A DNA stretch of 64,000 nucleotides from Dermatophagoides farinae (taxonomy: Eukaryota > Arthropoda > Arachnida > Sarcoptiformes > Pyroglyphidae): contig NC_134684.1 of the NCBI RefSeq assembly GCF_024713945.1, positions 3,789,001 through 3,853,000 of the forward strand, in the 5' to 3' direction. Shown in pieces: positions 13,170-25,200 of the stretch; within the stretch, counting starts at the first letter, position 1, and every line of letters begins with the position of its first letter. The position numbers and the translations under genes were made by a program. The notes below the pieces were generated by a model that had not been told where the DNA came from, made no database searches, and saw only the letters and a program-made list of their open reading frames with translations.

Positions 13170-16100
13170 CTTTCTTATTGTAAAACACAAAATATGATCC
13201 AGGAAAACAAAAATATTAATAAGACAACGAAAAAAAAAGATCTATTTTTGTGTGTTTTCTCGAGAATATATACAGAGAGATAGAAGATAATTACATCAGT
13301 GACATACACACACACACTTGACAAAATAATAATACTCATCATTCAACATAAGTGGATTTTACTGTATATGTAAGCGTATGGTGGGTAGGTGTGTGTGTGT
13401 GTATGCGTTAATGGACAATTTATGAGCTAAGCGTTTTTTGGCTTTCATTTCCGTTATTTGTTATCATGGTTGACGATTATTAACAACAACAACAACAACA
13501 ACAACAATATAGAAATCGTAATAATAACCAAATGGCATGAAAATGATGATGAGAAAATAGAGAAAAAAAAGAAACAGATTGCATCCATGATAAACGTATG
13601 ATAATAATGATGATTATGTGTGTGTGTTGGCCAATTGATGAAATCTCTAAGATTTTTGTTGTTGTTGTTGTTGTTGTAGTTTTTTTTTCGCCACACACAC
13701 ACAGAAACACAACAATGAAATGTGCAAACTTAAAAAAGCTTAATGATGATGATGATGATGATGATGATAACAATTACCAAATGAATAAATGAATGAATTA
13801 AATAAAAAAACGGCAAGCAATCGGTTTGAATTCATTCATTCATTCGTTTTTTCATGAAAAAAATATAAATATAAATTCCCATCATTTGCATAAATTCAAT
13901 TTTTTTTTCTCTGTTTCTCTATACCATCCTATACCATAAATTTTGCAATGAAAAAAAATGATTACACACACAACCAGCAAATTTGAATGAACAAAAAAAA
14001 ACAAAAAAAAATTCATTTCAATTGCATCAGATAACAAACAGAAAAAAAATGCAATGCAGAGAAACAAACTTTTAAGTTTTGCCATTGATATATATAATTG
14101 ATTGCTGGGAAGCTAACTTTTACTACACACACAACGCACACACACAACACACAATTAATTATTGACCTTATGTTTTTTTTCCATATTTCTTATCATCAGA
14201 ATGTACGTTTCACCCGTCACAGACATACGAATGCAAATTTTTGCATATTGGAGTGGTACAAATATTGTTTGCACAGTATTTTTTATTTTTATTTTTTTTT
14301 TTTTTGCCATCACATCCAAACACATAAGAAAAGAGATTAAACACTGAAAAAGTAATAGTGGTCTTTGTTAGTGGTGTATGTGAAATTGAATTTTTTTTTT
14401 ATAAAAAAAAAATTCAATTCAATTTCTATCAATGCACCACAAATGCAGTGGTGGCAGTTTTGTTTTCCAAAACACAAAACACAAAACACACATATACGAA
14501 AAAAAAACAAATGGTACAAATTGAAATTCACTATCTATCCAACATATATAAATAACATTATTATTATAAGGAAGAAGGAAAAAAAATGTAAGAAAATAAT
14601 TCTTTTATTTTCTTCTAGTTTTTTTTTTGAAAAAATTTGTGAACATACGATAAGAAAACACAATACACATTGAAAACATGTTATGAGACGACAATGTTCG
14701 TGTGTGTACGGATCCAGCACTTGGACCTGTTTCTCCCAAAATGGACCAAATGTTTTTTTTTCTATCCGATTACATAAAAATTGTATGAAAAAAAAGAAAC
14801 ACATAGTGATGGAAGTATTAACAATTTTCATTTACTTGGTTGTTGTTTGTGTTGTTATTTTTTTTCATTTTTTCTTCAATAAAATAAATCGGCGTTTACA
14901 TTGAAATTTTTTACCATTTCAGTGGTAAACGATTCCAGGAATACACACCGAGTGTCTGTGTTTCTCTTTTTTTTCTGCAAGCACAGCTTTTTTTCTTTAA
15001 TTGAAATTTTTTTATTTTTATTTTCACGTAATTTAAGAGCTTAATTTTCTTCATTTTCTTCATCTTTTTCAATGTTTGCCTCAAATGGAATAAAAAAAAA
15101 TCTGCTCCAAGTCGCACTTGCACTCTTCTATCATACACTATAATAAATTATTACCGCACGAATGAATTTTTTCAATTAGAATCAATTCAAAAATTTCTAG
15201 TTTGTCATCATCATCATGATCAAAGTTTTATCAATCGTTGGTCGTTGATTTTCATATTTTTTCATCACCATCACCATAATTCTCTAGAATTCATTAGCTC
15301 AAAAGAGAAAAAAAATAAGATGAATGAATGAATGAATGAAATCTTTACCGATACAAGCAAGTATATCATATTTGATGATGATGATAATTAATGATAAGAC
15401 AATCAAGTTAATCTAATATTAATTTAGCTTGTTAGCATGTCGTTGCATGTCGGTGATTCGTAGACGAGAAAAGTAAAAAAAAAAACAAAAAAAATCTCAT
15501 CAATTATATCGTTGAAAATTTTGGAGGCAATTTTTTTTTGCCAGATATTCAGATTTCTTTCTCTCATCTACCCAAAAAAACATGGGTCTTGATTCATTCA
15601 TTCATTTTCCAAGAAATTATCATCATCCACATTATCATTATCGTCAATCTGAACAGACAAAAAAAAACAGAGAAATTCGATGAAATCAAATCATTACATG
15701 AAACAATGTACATACAGCCATCAATGTAATGATGGTCTGACAACATGTATAACAACATCAGTTAAAATAGAAAATTGACCGTTTCAGTTGATTAGTCTGT
15801 CTGTGTGTGTGTAGAGATTAGATTTATTTATATCAGATGAAAACACGATCGAAAACAATAAAAAATAAAGAAGAAAAAAAAGTAATCAAAACAAACAAAC
15901 AAACAAAAAAAGTAATTTAACGATGAAAAGTTTAGGCAACATATGTGTGTGTGTGTGTGTGTGAAAATTACTACGACGACGACGACTAGTTATCATCAAC
16001 CCGAATCAAATCAAAAAACGAAAGGAAACAAGCAAAAAACAAGTCAGATAGATGATTATCGAAAAAATTGACAAGATATCGTCATTTTGTTTTCGTTTTT

Positions 16101-19100
16101 GTTTTCTCATTCATTTCATCACCACCACCACCATCATAGAATAAATGAAACTGAGACGTTGAATTTATTTTGTTCATTTCCTTAATGAAATGAACAGAAC
16201 AAAATAAAGAAATTAACACACACACACAATAACAAGATTCTAATCTAAATTGATGTTGTCGTTGTTTTTTTTCTGTTCCACATTAATCTCAATGTGTGAT
16301 TTTTTTTTTTTCATCATACGATTTGATTTGATTCTGTAATCAATGCGATAATATCATCATCACGATCAATTTAAATTGCGTTTTCATTTCATTTGAAATT
16401 GTGATGCAAGAAAAAAAAAACAGACAGATCAGACTAATTAGATAATTGTGTATTATTATTAGCCGGATTGTTTGTTCATCATTCTTGTTTGTTTGTATGC
16501 GGAAAAGAAACCACTGTTCATACGAATTGAATTGAACCAGAGTTGAAAATTATTCGGGATTTTTGTTTTCTGTTTTTTTTTGTGAATCCTTGGTTCATTA
16601 AATGATTAGAGGTATATTTACCCGTCGATTTGCCATTCTCAAAAAAAATTTAACCACCACTACCACGAATACTCAATGAGAGTTCACAAATCATGTTTAT
16701 TATTATGATTATGATAATGATGATAATTATTATCACCAGAATGGCCAGAATAAAAAAAAAACGAAACAGAATTAGAGAATCTATTTTAAGGATTCATCAT
16801 CATCATCATCATCAACAACAAATATAGGCAGTGTGCTGTACATGTATATATTCATTCATATAATTTATGAGCTATAATAAATTATATGGACATGAGTATG
16901 AGTGGTGTGTGTGTGTGTGTGTGTGCGTGTGGGTTGATGGCGCTATCAAGGGCAGACAACGAAAAAAAAAACAGAAATTTTTCTTCGTTATCATTATTGT
17001 TTCGGTTAATAATAAAAAAATTTTTTGACCATTGAAGTGACCAACACAAAAAATAAAAAAAAATAACGAATAAAAATGGGTTTGTTGAAGAGTTGAAGCC
17101 AAAAGAAAAAAACCGATATATATTCGGTAATATTTGACCACCATTTTCTACTGAAAAAAAAACCAAATGGACGTGATGGACAAATAAATGATAATTAAAT
17201 AGCCTAATACATTAATTTTATATAATAATTATTATTATCATCATCATCATCATCATAAAACAATTTTCAAGCAACAACAAAAAAAAAACTTGGCCTATTT
17301 TGTCCGATCGTTTTGTTATCGTGTGGTCAATTGTGCACACACACAGTTAGAATATAATCTATGGTCATACATATACACACACACAACACACCGTTAGAGT
17401 TTCGGTCGGTCAAATCATCATCAGTACCAATTATAATTATTAATGTTTTTGTTCAGAAAAAAAATAACCTCCGAAAAAAAAACCCATCACATCATCCATA
17501 CCAGATAATTATAGTTGATTACTACCACACCTCACATTAGCAGTAGTAGTAGTAGTAGTAATTTTGAAGGGTTTTTTTCCAGTAAAAAAACCACATTCAG
17601 ATGATTCAAATTTTCAATAAAAAAAATGTATCAATAAAGAATAATAAAAAAAAAGAATGGCGTTTAATGATGATGACAATGTTAACATTCAATGATTATT
17701 ATCCGATATGTGAATGGCCCGAAGCCAGCCATTCAACAACATCGTCATTATTGTCATCGTTTATGACTCGATGTATGTGTGTTTGTTGAACATCATCATT
17801 ATCCTCATTTGTGAATCATTTTTTTTTCACGGGAAAAAAACCATTTTAATACATCGAGTTCATGATGATAATGATAATGGCCATCATCATATAAATAATT
17901 GGCTAAACACACACACACACACACACACGGTGGTCATTGAACAGAAAGTATTTGAGAATGAATACAACTTTTTAAAAATGCAAATAAAACTTACAGAAAT
18001 TTTCCATCCAAATGGCCACTAGATTCTATACGTTTTTCCGCTTCTAAACGTGATAAACGAAAATGATACCATGGCTGTAATTCATGCATTGATTTAATAA
18101 TCAACGATCGTATTAATGGTGAAAATGTTGGTGAAAAATGTAGATCACAGTCAATGTTTTCACGCATTTCATCGATGGTCAGGCCCCAATTTGGTGCACG
18201 TTGTAATAATTGTTCACGTATTGTTTCTACATTCATTTTCCAATGTATTGGTGGTAAACATTTACCAAATGGTGCCCGTAATGGTCTTGTCGGTTTACAA
18301 GCTAAACCATCTACTGTTTCAATCAATTCCATTGGCGATTGAAATGTTTGATTTGGTAGTCCTTGTAGTACAACATTACCGTTGGATAATTTGTTGATTC
18401 TATAATGTAGAACGCTATCGAAAATGAAAAAAAAGTGGATATAAAACAAGAAAAAAAAATTAAAATCATCAGAATTCAATAAACCAAATGTCAGTCTGTA
18501 AGTAATAAATAAAACTGTATATAAAAATGTTTCACCTGCGGCAAGAATTCATTGAAGAAAATGAAAAGAAAATTCAATTCGTAATTTGATTAATTGAAAG
18601 GAAAAAAAACTTTACTATGCACACACACACACATCACATGTTGAGTAACAACAAGATATATATCGCCTGAAGTATCGACTTTATGGCACAAGTTTAACAT
18701 CAACAACAACAACAACAATGAATTATCAAATTATAAGTGTCCTACTACTATGAACTAATCAACGAACAAACGAATCAACCAACCAACTAACCATATTTTG
18801 TTGAAGCAAATCATCAACAATGGAAATTTTTTTTTTTCTTCTTCTTCTTCTTCTTCACTTTCATTAATAATTGGATACAGTAAAAAAAAAAGAATCAATC
18901 GGTATTTTTTTTTTTCGTTGTTATTGTAGCGATATTCATCATTCAATTTTCATTTCAATGATAAAAGACTTAATTTAATTTTACATTTTTTTTTCTCCCA
19001 TTCAACTATACTACGTAGTGTTAAAACTAAAATTGCCGTTAGGCATCTGAATAAATTTCAAATATTCAACACGGAATGAAAGAAAAAAAACTAACTAGCT

Positions 19101-19476
19101 AATATTTAGTTGATAGTAATTGACTAAAACACGTGCCACTATTTTTTTTGTTTGTTTGTTTGTTCAGAAAACAATAAGATTATCGCATTGGATCAACATA
19201 CCTATTATGATGACAAAGTGATAAAACAAAATCATTTCCAGATTCTCTAAGTAAATACATTCCATCTGGACAACATTCATCATATAATATCCATTCAGCA
19301 TCTTCACGTGTTATACATCCATAATAATAAGGCAATGATTCAAGTATTGTGCCCGGTGTTTGTGTTACATAACAATTTTCATTAGCTACTGTTGTCTTGT
19401 TGTTATTATTAGTAGCAGTAGTAGTAGTAGCAGCCATCTTGAGCTGATTAACCATTACATGTTTTTCCATGGCCAT
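6860..19476 (-). CDS. Syk/ZAP-70-family tyrosine kinase, 5' part (tandem SH2 domains; kinase domain outside window)
   Basis: Cytoplasmic non-receptor tyrosine kinases of this family bind doubly phosphorylated ITAM motifs through two SH2 domains and then phosphorylate downstream targets. Four exons join in phase (19476-19202, 18414-17995, 10049-9914, 6986-6860) and give 319 residues so far. N-SH2 runs from about residue 48 (LPYYYGCITREDAEW), with its FLVR-type arginine at R77 and the LHYRI strand after the first intron. A Syk-like helical inter-SH2 linker of about 60 residues follows. C-SH2 starts near WYHFRLSR, with its phosphotyrosine-binding arginine at R234 and KHYRID following. There are no ankyrin repeats between the SH2 domains, which argues against the related insect kinase Shark. 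The start is the first in-frame ATG, in AAAATGG context. No kinase motifs (HRD, DFG) were found down to position 1, so the gene is cut by the window edge. Family call is confident; orthology to Syk is inference. Confidence 0.88.
7448..7469. repeat. A22 homopolymer
   Basis: Uninterrupted run of A in the Syk-like intron. Many runs of 8-20 A or T occur throughout; this is one of the longest. Confidence 0.9.
7588..7611. repeat. (GGT)8 microsatellite
   Basis: Uninterrupted GGT trinucleotide run, intronic. Confidence 0.9.
8874..8903. repeat. Short perfect inverted repeat (13-bp arms, 4-nt loop)
   Basis: Arms 8874-8886 and 8891-8903 are exact reverse complements around AATA. All arms are A/T-rich trinucleotide sequence, so it may arise by chance from opposed AAT and ATT repeats. 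It lies in intron 3 of the Syk-like gene. Confidence 0.6.
9477..9530. repeat. Compound CCAAT / GATC / GATA tandem repeat tract
   Basis: Tandem ATCCA units pass into (GATC)n and then (GATA)n within about 55 bp. It is intronic, with no sign of function. Confidence 0.8.
9914..10049 (-). other. Syk-like gene, coding exon 3 (core of C-SH2)
   Basis: Acceptor GAATATTCAG|T and donor GCG|GTGAGTGA. The first base completes the Leu codon of the preceding exon, rebuilding FLVRERDESSYAICLSH. It continues through VKHYRIDILPSGNFAI to FESLIA and ends in phase 0. The exon is 136 bp and sits alone between introns of about 7.9 and 2.9 kb. Confidence 0.9.
10556..10579. repeat. (TCG)8 microsatellite
   Basis: Uninterrupted TCG run directly following an (ATC)n run. 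It is notable as a CpG-containing repeat in very AT-rich DNA, and is intronic. Confidence 0.9.
12732..12756. repeat. (AGAAT)5 pentanucleotide repeat
   Basis: Five tandem AGAAT units in intron 2 of the Syk-like gene. Confidence 0.85.
13135..13166. repeat. (CA)16 microsatellite
   Basis: Uninterrupted CA run in intron 2 of the Syk-like gene, among the longest dinucleotide arrays here. Confidence 0.95.
14384..14419. repeat. Perfect inverted repeat, 17-bp arms with 2-nt spacer
   Basis: Left arm 14384-14400 (AATTGAA followed by ten T) and right arm 14403-14419 (ten A followed by TTCAATT) are exact complements separated by AT. The right side then continues with a second CAATT unit that breaks the symmetry. 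Could extrude as a hairpin; no gene association beyond being intronic. Confidence 0.7.
17995..18414 (-). other. Syk-like gene, coding exon 2 (end of N-SH2, inter-SH2 linker, start of C-SH2)
   Basis: Acceptor TTTTCGATAG|C and donor CT|GTAAGTTT. It begins with the N-SH2 strand VLHYRINKL, passes through a helical linker (around MNVETIREQLLQRAPN) and ends in C-SH2 at DGKFL, in phase 2. The open frame upstream of the acceptor is intron. Frame, length and motif order all match the Syk family. Confidence 0.9.
18415..19201 (-). other. Intron 1 of the Syk-like gene (787 bp)
   Basis: Donor GTATGT and acceptor TAG; splits the N-SH2 domain. It contains only CA, CAA and CTT microsatellites and homopolymers. 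Confidence 0.85.
19202..19476 (-). other. Syk-like gene, coding exon 1 (start codon and first half of N-SH2)
   Basis: ATG at 19476-19474; the exon ends at donor AG|GTATGT in phase 2. It encodes 91 residues: a Thr/Asn-rich leader of about 40 residues, partly from short trinucleotide runs, then the first half of N-SH2 including MYLLRES with R77. The split AG codon is completed by C from the next exon, giving Ser. Confidence 0.88.
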
Positions 19477-22186
19477 TTTTTTTTACTTCTTAACGTTTAT
19501 TTTTATTCTTTTTTTTTTGATTTGAGCAGTTTTTTTTTTGATATTTGGCTGGATGGATATTGTTATTAGATACAATATTCTTCAATGATACTTGTGATAA
19601 TGATTAGATGATGATGTCTTGAAATAACAATCAAGAGATGAGATGCACGTGTGTGTGTGTGTATGTTTGGTGGTTAAGAAGTAATCAAAATGTCAAGTAT
19701 ATAGTATATAACTTGGTCGATAAAACCAGCACTCGTAATAATTATTTGAAGACACTTGAAACTATGAAAGATGAATCAAAAAATTTTTTTTTTCTGCAGT
19801 GGCCATTTAAAATTAATCAATTTGAATGGGAAAACATGATGGATTCATTCAGTTCTGATTGATTTTCTATATATGTTAGTTATCTATGGGAGAAAAAATA
19901 AAGAAAAAAGAAAAACATCATTAGATTATCAAAAAAAACGAAAAGAGAAAAAACAATCATCGACCAAACATCACTCAAAAAGTTTTTTGTCATTATTTTC
20001 TATACGAATCTCAAAATCTCGAATATCAAAAAGTTCATATTTGTATGTATGTATGTCATCCGATGATGCAACGATGAACAAAAAAAAACAGAAGACTTTA
20101 TCGGATGAAAAAAGATCCTGGATCATCATAAAAGATTGAAACGAACCAAAACAAAACAAAAAATTGAAAAAAAAATCGGTAAATATTACTGAAAAAAACG
20201 AAATGAAACATTTTCAATCATCAACGAGATAAAAGTCAAAAAAAAGATCGACAAAATTCAAAGCTTAAAAGTTTGTTTATTTAACACTGTGTGGTGATGG
20301 TATTATAAAAAAAAATTCAGTAGTAGAAAAAAAAATTCTACCCTTTTAATTTCATCATCACAATGACATTTGAATGAATTGTGTGTTGGTTTCAACTAAA
20401 AGTTTTCATCCTTTTTGCCATCATCATCATCATCATCATCTAATGTCAATGAAATAACGAAACATTTTGAACAAACAAACAAATTTTGTTTTGTTTGCAA
20501 TTTCTATTGTGTGGTTTTTTTTACCATTCAACAACAACAACAACAACGACGACGACAAATGAATAACAAAAAAAAATGACAGAATAGGGATGCTCACAAA
20601 CAACAATGGAACCATGGAATGATTTGTCATAATTTATGAGAATTGTATCACAACAACAACAACAATGTTCATGCGAAATGAATACGAATACGGTCTCTAT
20701 GTTGTTGTTGTTGTTGTCAACTCAACAACAAAAAAAACATTTCAAAAATTCATTGAATCAAGCAAATTTCACCAAAAAAAAAAAAATTTGAAATTAATAT
20801 TTATTACATCAGATCAACAACAACAACAACAAAATTGTTTTAAATTAATCACAAAAGATCATCATGATCTTTGTCTGTTTTGTTTGTTTGTTTGTTTTTT
20901 TTCTGCCACCAAATCAAACTTGTATTTTCAATCAGTGTTGTGAATATACATAAATTATTTATAACAAGGCAACGAAAATTTGTCCAAAAATATTTAGCAC
21001 TGGCAACAAGAACAACAACAACGAAAAAAAAACATCAACAGCAATTTCAGCAAAACAAAAAACAAGAAATGAAATGAAAAGTAAATTAATTTTAAATTTG
21101 TAATATATGAATAATTGATTTCAATCAAATTGTGTATACACAGGTTAGGTTATATACACAGATTTGAAATGAAATTACTACATATATTCCGGGTTAAATT
21201 ATTAATATATATATATGCCCACGAGAGAGCGCAGAGCAGATAGTTGACCATTTTGGAATCAGAAATCAGAAACGGTAATGGAATTGTTTGTTTTGTTTTG
21301 TTTTTTTATATACGAATTCACAATAATTAAAATTGTATCAATTGTATCAACAACAACAAAGTTAAAACAGGAAAACAACAACAACAGGACAAAAAAAAAG
21401 TTCATCAAAATCAAACAAAATTGGCTGAGGTATCGAATTGAAATGACATAGATTTTTTATCGAAGCAAATTTTTTGTCTCTGTGATAAAAATCGAAAACA
21501 TGATGGGATTATTCATTGAGTGGTGTTTCCAGTCTCCAGTGGCCTAGTATTGAAATTTCAAAGTTTTTTTTTTCCACTTTTTTTTGACCTATCACTAATT
21601 CACATCGTTGAAATAAGATTAACTGTTTGTCATCATCATTTGATTATTGTTGTTGTAAACTTTTAAACTAGATCATCATATCATACCCATACTATTTGTG
21701 ATTAAAAAGTCGAAGAGGAAAAAAAATCAACGAATTTGACATGAGAAATACAACGAAAATTGCCCGAGAATTTGTGGAATTTTTTTTTTGTTGAATTTTA
21801 TTCTTTGTTCAAATCGATTGAAATTCAATGAAAATTCTTAGGGAAATTTTTTTTTTGAATTTATGAATTTCACAAAAATGATGCTGAAATTAATAATAAA
21901 AAAAAATTCTAAACATGCAAATCATCAAACATCAGACATCTTGTCACCGAACAAAAAAAATTTCATCAACAATAAGAAAAAAAAATTTTTTTCTTCACAC
22001 TCATTCCATTTTGATTCCAAAAGAAAAACGAAAGAATTTCATGAATTTTCTGTTTGTATACAACATTTGGTCAACATTCATCAAAATCATATATTCAATG
22101 ATGACGACGACAATGACGATATGTGTGTGGGTGTGTGTGTGTGTTTGACAGGATCGAAAAAAAATAATAATGAATCTGCCGACTTC

Positions 22187-22213
22187 AAAAAAAAAAAAAA
22201 AAAAAAAAAAAAA
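22187..22213. repeat. A27 homopolymer
   Basis: Longest uninterrupted A run I saw in the window. No adjacent retroposon body or target duplication is evident, so it is not called a poly(A) tail. Confidence 0.9.
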
Positions 22214-25200
22214 TGAAAACGACAATACAGTTCAATATGACAAACAAACGAAGAAGAAAAAAAAAAGTCAAAATGTCAATCAAAAGAAAGAAAAAAACAA
22301 AAAAAAACAAATGGACCCGATGGCGGCTAAATCATTCCATTGGTTTATTTTTTATTTTTTTTTTATTGCTTTTGTTGATTCAAATCATATATGATGTGTG
22401 TGTACAAACACACAAATCATGCGCACGACATTGACAAACATAAAATTCTGGTCATTTTTTATGTGTGTGTGTGTTGGACCAAAAAAAAAAACTAGAAAAA
22501 AAATGGAAATAAAATAAAAAAAAAATAAAAATGTAAATGGATCACCGTCATTGTCAAATGTATGGAATTTTTTTTTTTTCTACATCAAAGTTTGGCATCC
22601 TTATTTTTTATTTTTTTTCCACCACAGATGGAAAATGATTGTGGACCGCTATGAAAAAAAAAATGTTTGTTCACAATGGACAACATGATGATGATGATGA
22701 TGATGATGATTCAGTTTTAATAACTCAAAGGCTGAGTAGTATTTTTTTTTTTTTGTCAAACATAAAATTGATAAATAAATGCATATATAGATGTGATGTG
22801 ATCCATTGAAATTATTGAATTTTCGTTTTACGTTGAGTAAAATGAAAAAAAAAATCTATCCGTTTCTGCATTGCTCTACATTCAAGTTTTAGTTTCATTT
22901 TTGTATTCCAAGAATTGTTGTATGTAGTAATGTAATTTTAAATGGAACCTTTATGGCTAAATTTTTCATTCGTATAGATAGATGGATATATTCTATGTGT
23001 TCTATAATGTTTTTATCATTTGGCTGTTTATATATATATTGACCATTCACATTCACATTCACATTCATTCATTCAATGGACAAAATGTAAAAAAGAGCGA
23101 GCCAACAAGAAATGGAAAACATCAATGAACAAATGATTGAATCATTCAAACAATTCAAAGCAAAGAATTTTTCACCGAAAAAAAAGAAAGAAATCTTTAT
23201 ATTGAATGGCTGTCCATTAAGTTAAATGTCTGTACACATTTTAGTAGTTTTGTTTTCTTTCAATTTTTTCATCTTGTAATGATTTTTCAGAAACAAACAA
23301 ATCACTTTGACTAATTGTAACTGTTAGTTTTTTTTTCTCTCTTTTTTTGATTTTTTAATTAATGATGATGATGATGATGAACGTTGTTGATTGAAAGTAA
23401 ACAACTTGGACATCCTGGTCCGGTTTTCTGAAAAAACAAACATCTTCGATTACATAAACATATGGAAATGAGAAATAACCGAGTATACATAAAAAGACAA
23501 ATAAACTACTGAGTCATATGTGCACATACTTGAATTCTGGATGCAGAATTTTTTTTTTGTTCTGTTTGGTTTTGATGTTCCATTTGAAACATGGAAAGAA
23601 AATCTTAAAGAATATCTATCTACTATGTGCACACAATCAACAAACATTCAGTCTTTTTTTTTTAAACAAAAAACAATGACGATTAACATTGTCGATTGAA
23701 AAGACAAAGTGCTGCTGCTGCTGCACAACACATTAAATGGAGCAAAACCGAATCAACCAACGATAAATTGAAAACTAATGGCCTTGATTTACTCACTCAA
23801 AGAACAGCAGCAACAACAACAACAACAACAGAATAATGATGATATACAGCTGTTGAGAAGGGTCTAAATTTAAGAATTTTCAACAACAAAAAACAACAAA
23901 AACGAAAGAAAAAAAATTAATGATAATGGTTTTTAGTGAAAATTGTTTGTTGCGAAAAAAAAAAGATTCTGTGAAAAACAATAACGTTTGTGCCGTCACT
24001 GTCATAATGAGAACAAACAATTCATTTCAACAAAATAAAAAACAAAAAAACAATCATTCGTAAACGTGGAGAAATGTTTGGAAAAAAAAAATTCATTTGA
24101 AAAAAAATAAACAATCTCATGTTTGCGGTAACTGTAATTTGTTGGAAATTTTTTCCGGTTCCGGATTCTCTCTCATCAGATATATCTGACGAGTTATGAA
24201 ATGTAATAAATTCCAAATGAACAAAATAATAGTAGTAACAGCTGCTTTTGATGGCCATATGATGATGATGATGATGACCCTTGATGTTCAAAATGAAAAA
24301 TTTGATCTGATAATATGCATCGATTGTCTGTAGTCAGTTATTACTAATAGTAATGAAAAATCATAACATAACATTGATTAACATCTCATATCGATGACAA
24401 TTTTCATTGACAATCCAATTGAATCGTGAGTAAGACAAAAAACAAAACAAAACAAAAAACTAATAATCTCATCATATATGATCACATTCTGCTGTATATA
24501 TGATGAAAAAGTAATAGTAAGGCGAAAGAATATTAAAAAAACAACATTATACCATATCGGTTACGTTAGGTTTAGCCCATCCATCTATACTTTTACTATT
24601 TTCAGAAAAAAAAATGAATGGATAGTGTCCAAGTTTAGTAATAATAATAATAATAATAATGATTGGTCATCAATTGTTATTGGATACTTGGATATACTTT
24701 CATAGTTATCGGGGCAATCGAGATAGTGTAAAATCTAAATAAAAATAACACACACACAAAGAATTCCATGGAAAAAAAAGAAATATTTTGGGATAGAATT
24801 TCAAAGGAAAAAAATTGTCCGATCCATATTTCCATACACACACACACACACACCTCTTATATGTGAGAGAAAAAAATGATACAAAGAATCACCATAATAA
24901 TAATAATAATAATAAATGATGCTGATGGCATTGTGTTGTTAGTTAGTGTTTAGAATCCAGTCATCATTGTTGGTTTCTTAAAAAAAAAAAAAAAATGGTG
25001 CAATGCAATAAAAGTTTATCATAATAATAGCCTAAAAGAAAATGAATTTTGAGAGAAAAATAAAATGGTCAAGAGTACATCGTTTGTTTTGGAATGATCC
25101 TACTGTGAAACTGGTTTAAATAGGTTCCAACCACAAAGTTATATATTGCAATTGCAAATAATAATAATGATGGTGATATCATTGGTTTGAAATAAAAAAA

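Larger units (their letters stand above)
10050..17994 (-). other. Intron 2 of the Syk-like gene (about 7.9 kb)
   Basis: Canonical ends: donor GTAAGT at 17994-17989 and acceptor AG at 10051-10050. It interrupts the C-SH2 domain inside the FLVR motif. Contents are (TCG)8 at 10556-10579, (AGAAT)5 near 12732-12756, (CA)16 at 13135-13166, a hairpin at 14384-14419 and many (ATC)n runs. No nested gene that I can support. Confidence 0.8.

Noticed and set aside
22187-22213. A27 as a retroposon (SINE/LINE) tail
   Set aside because: No element body, no promoter boxes and no flanking target duplication found next to it.
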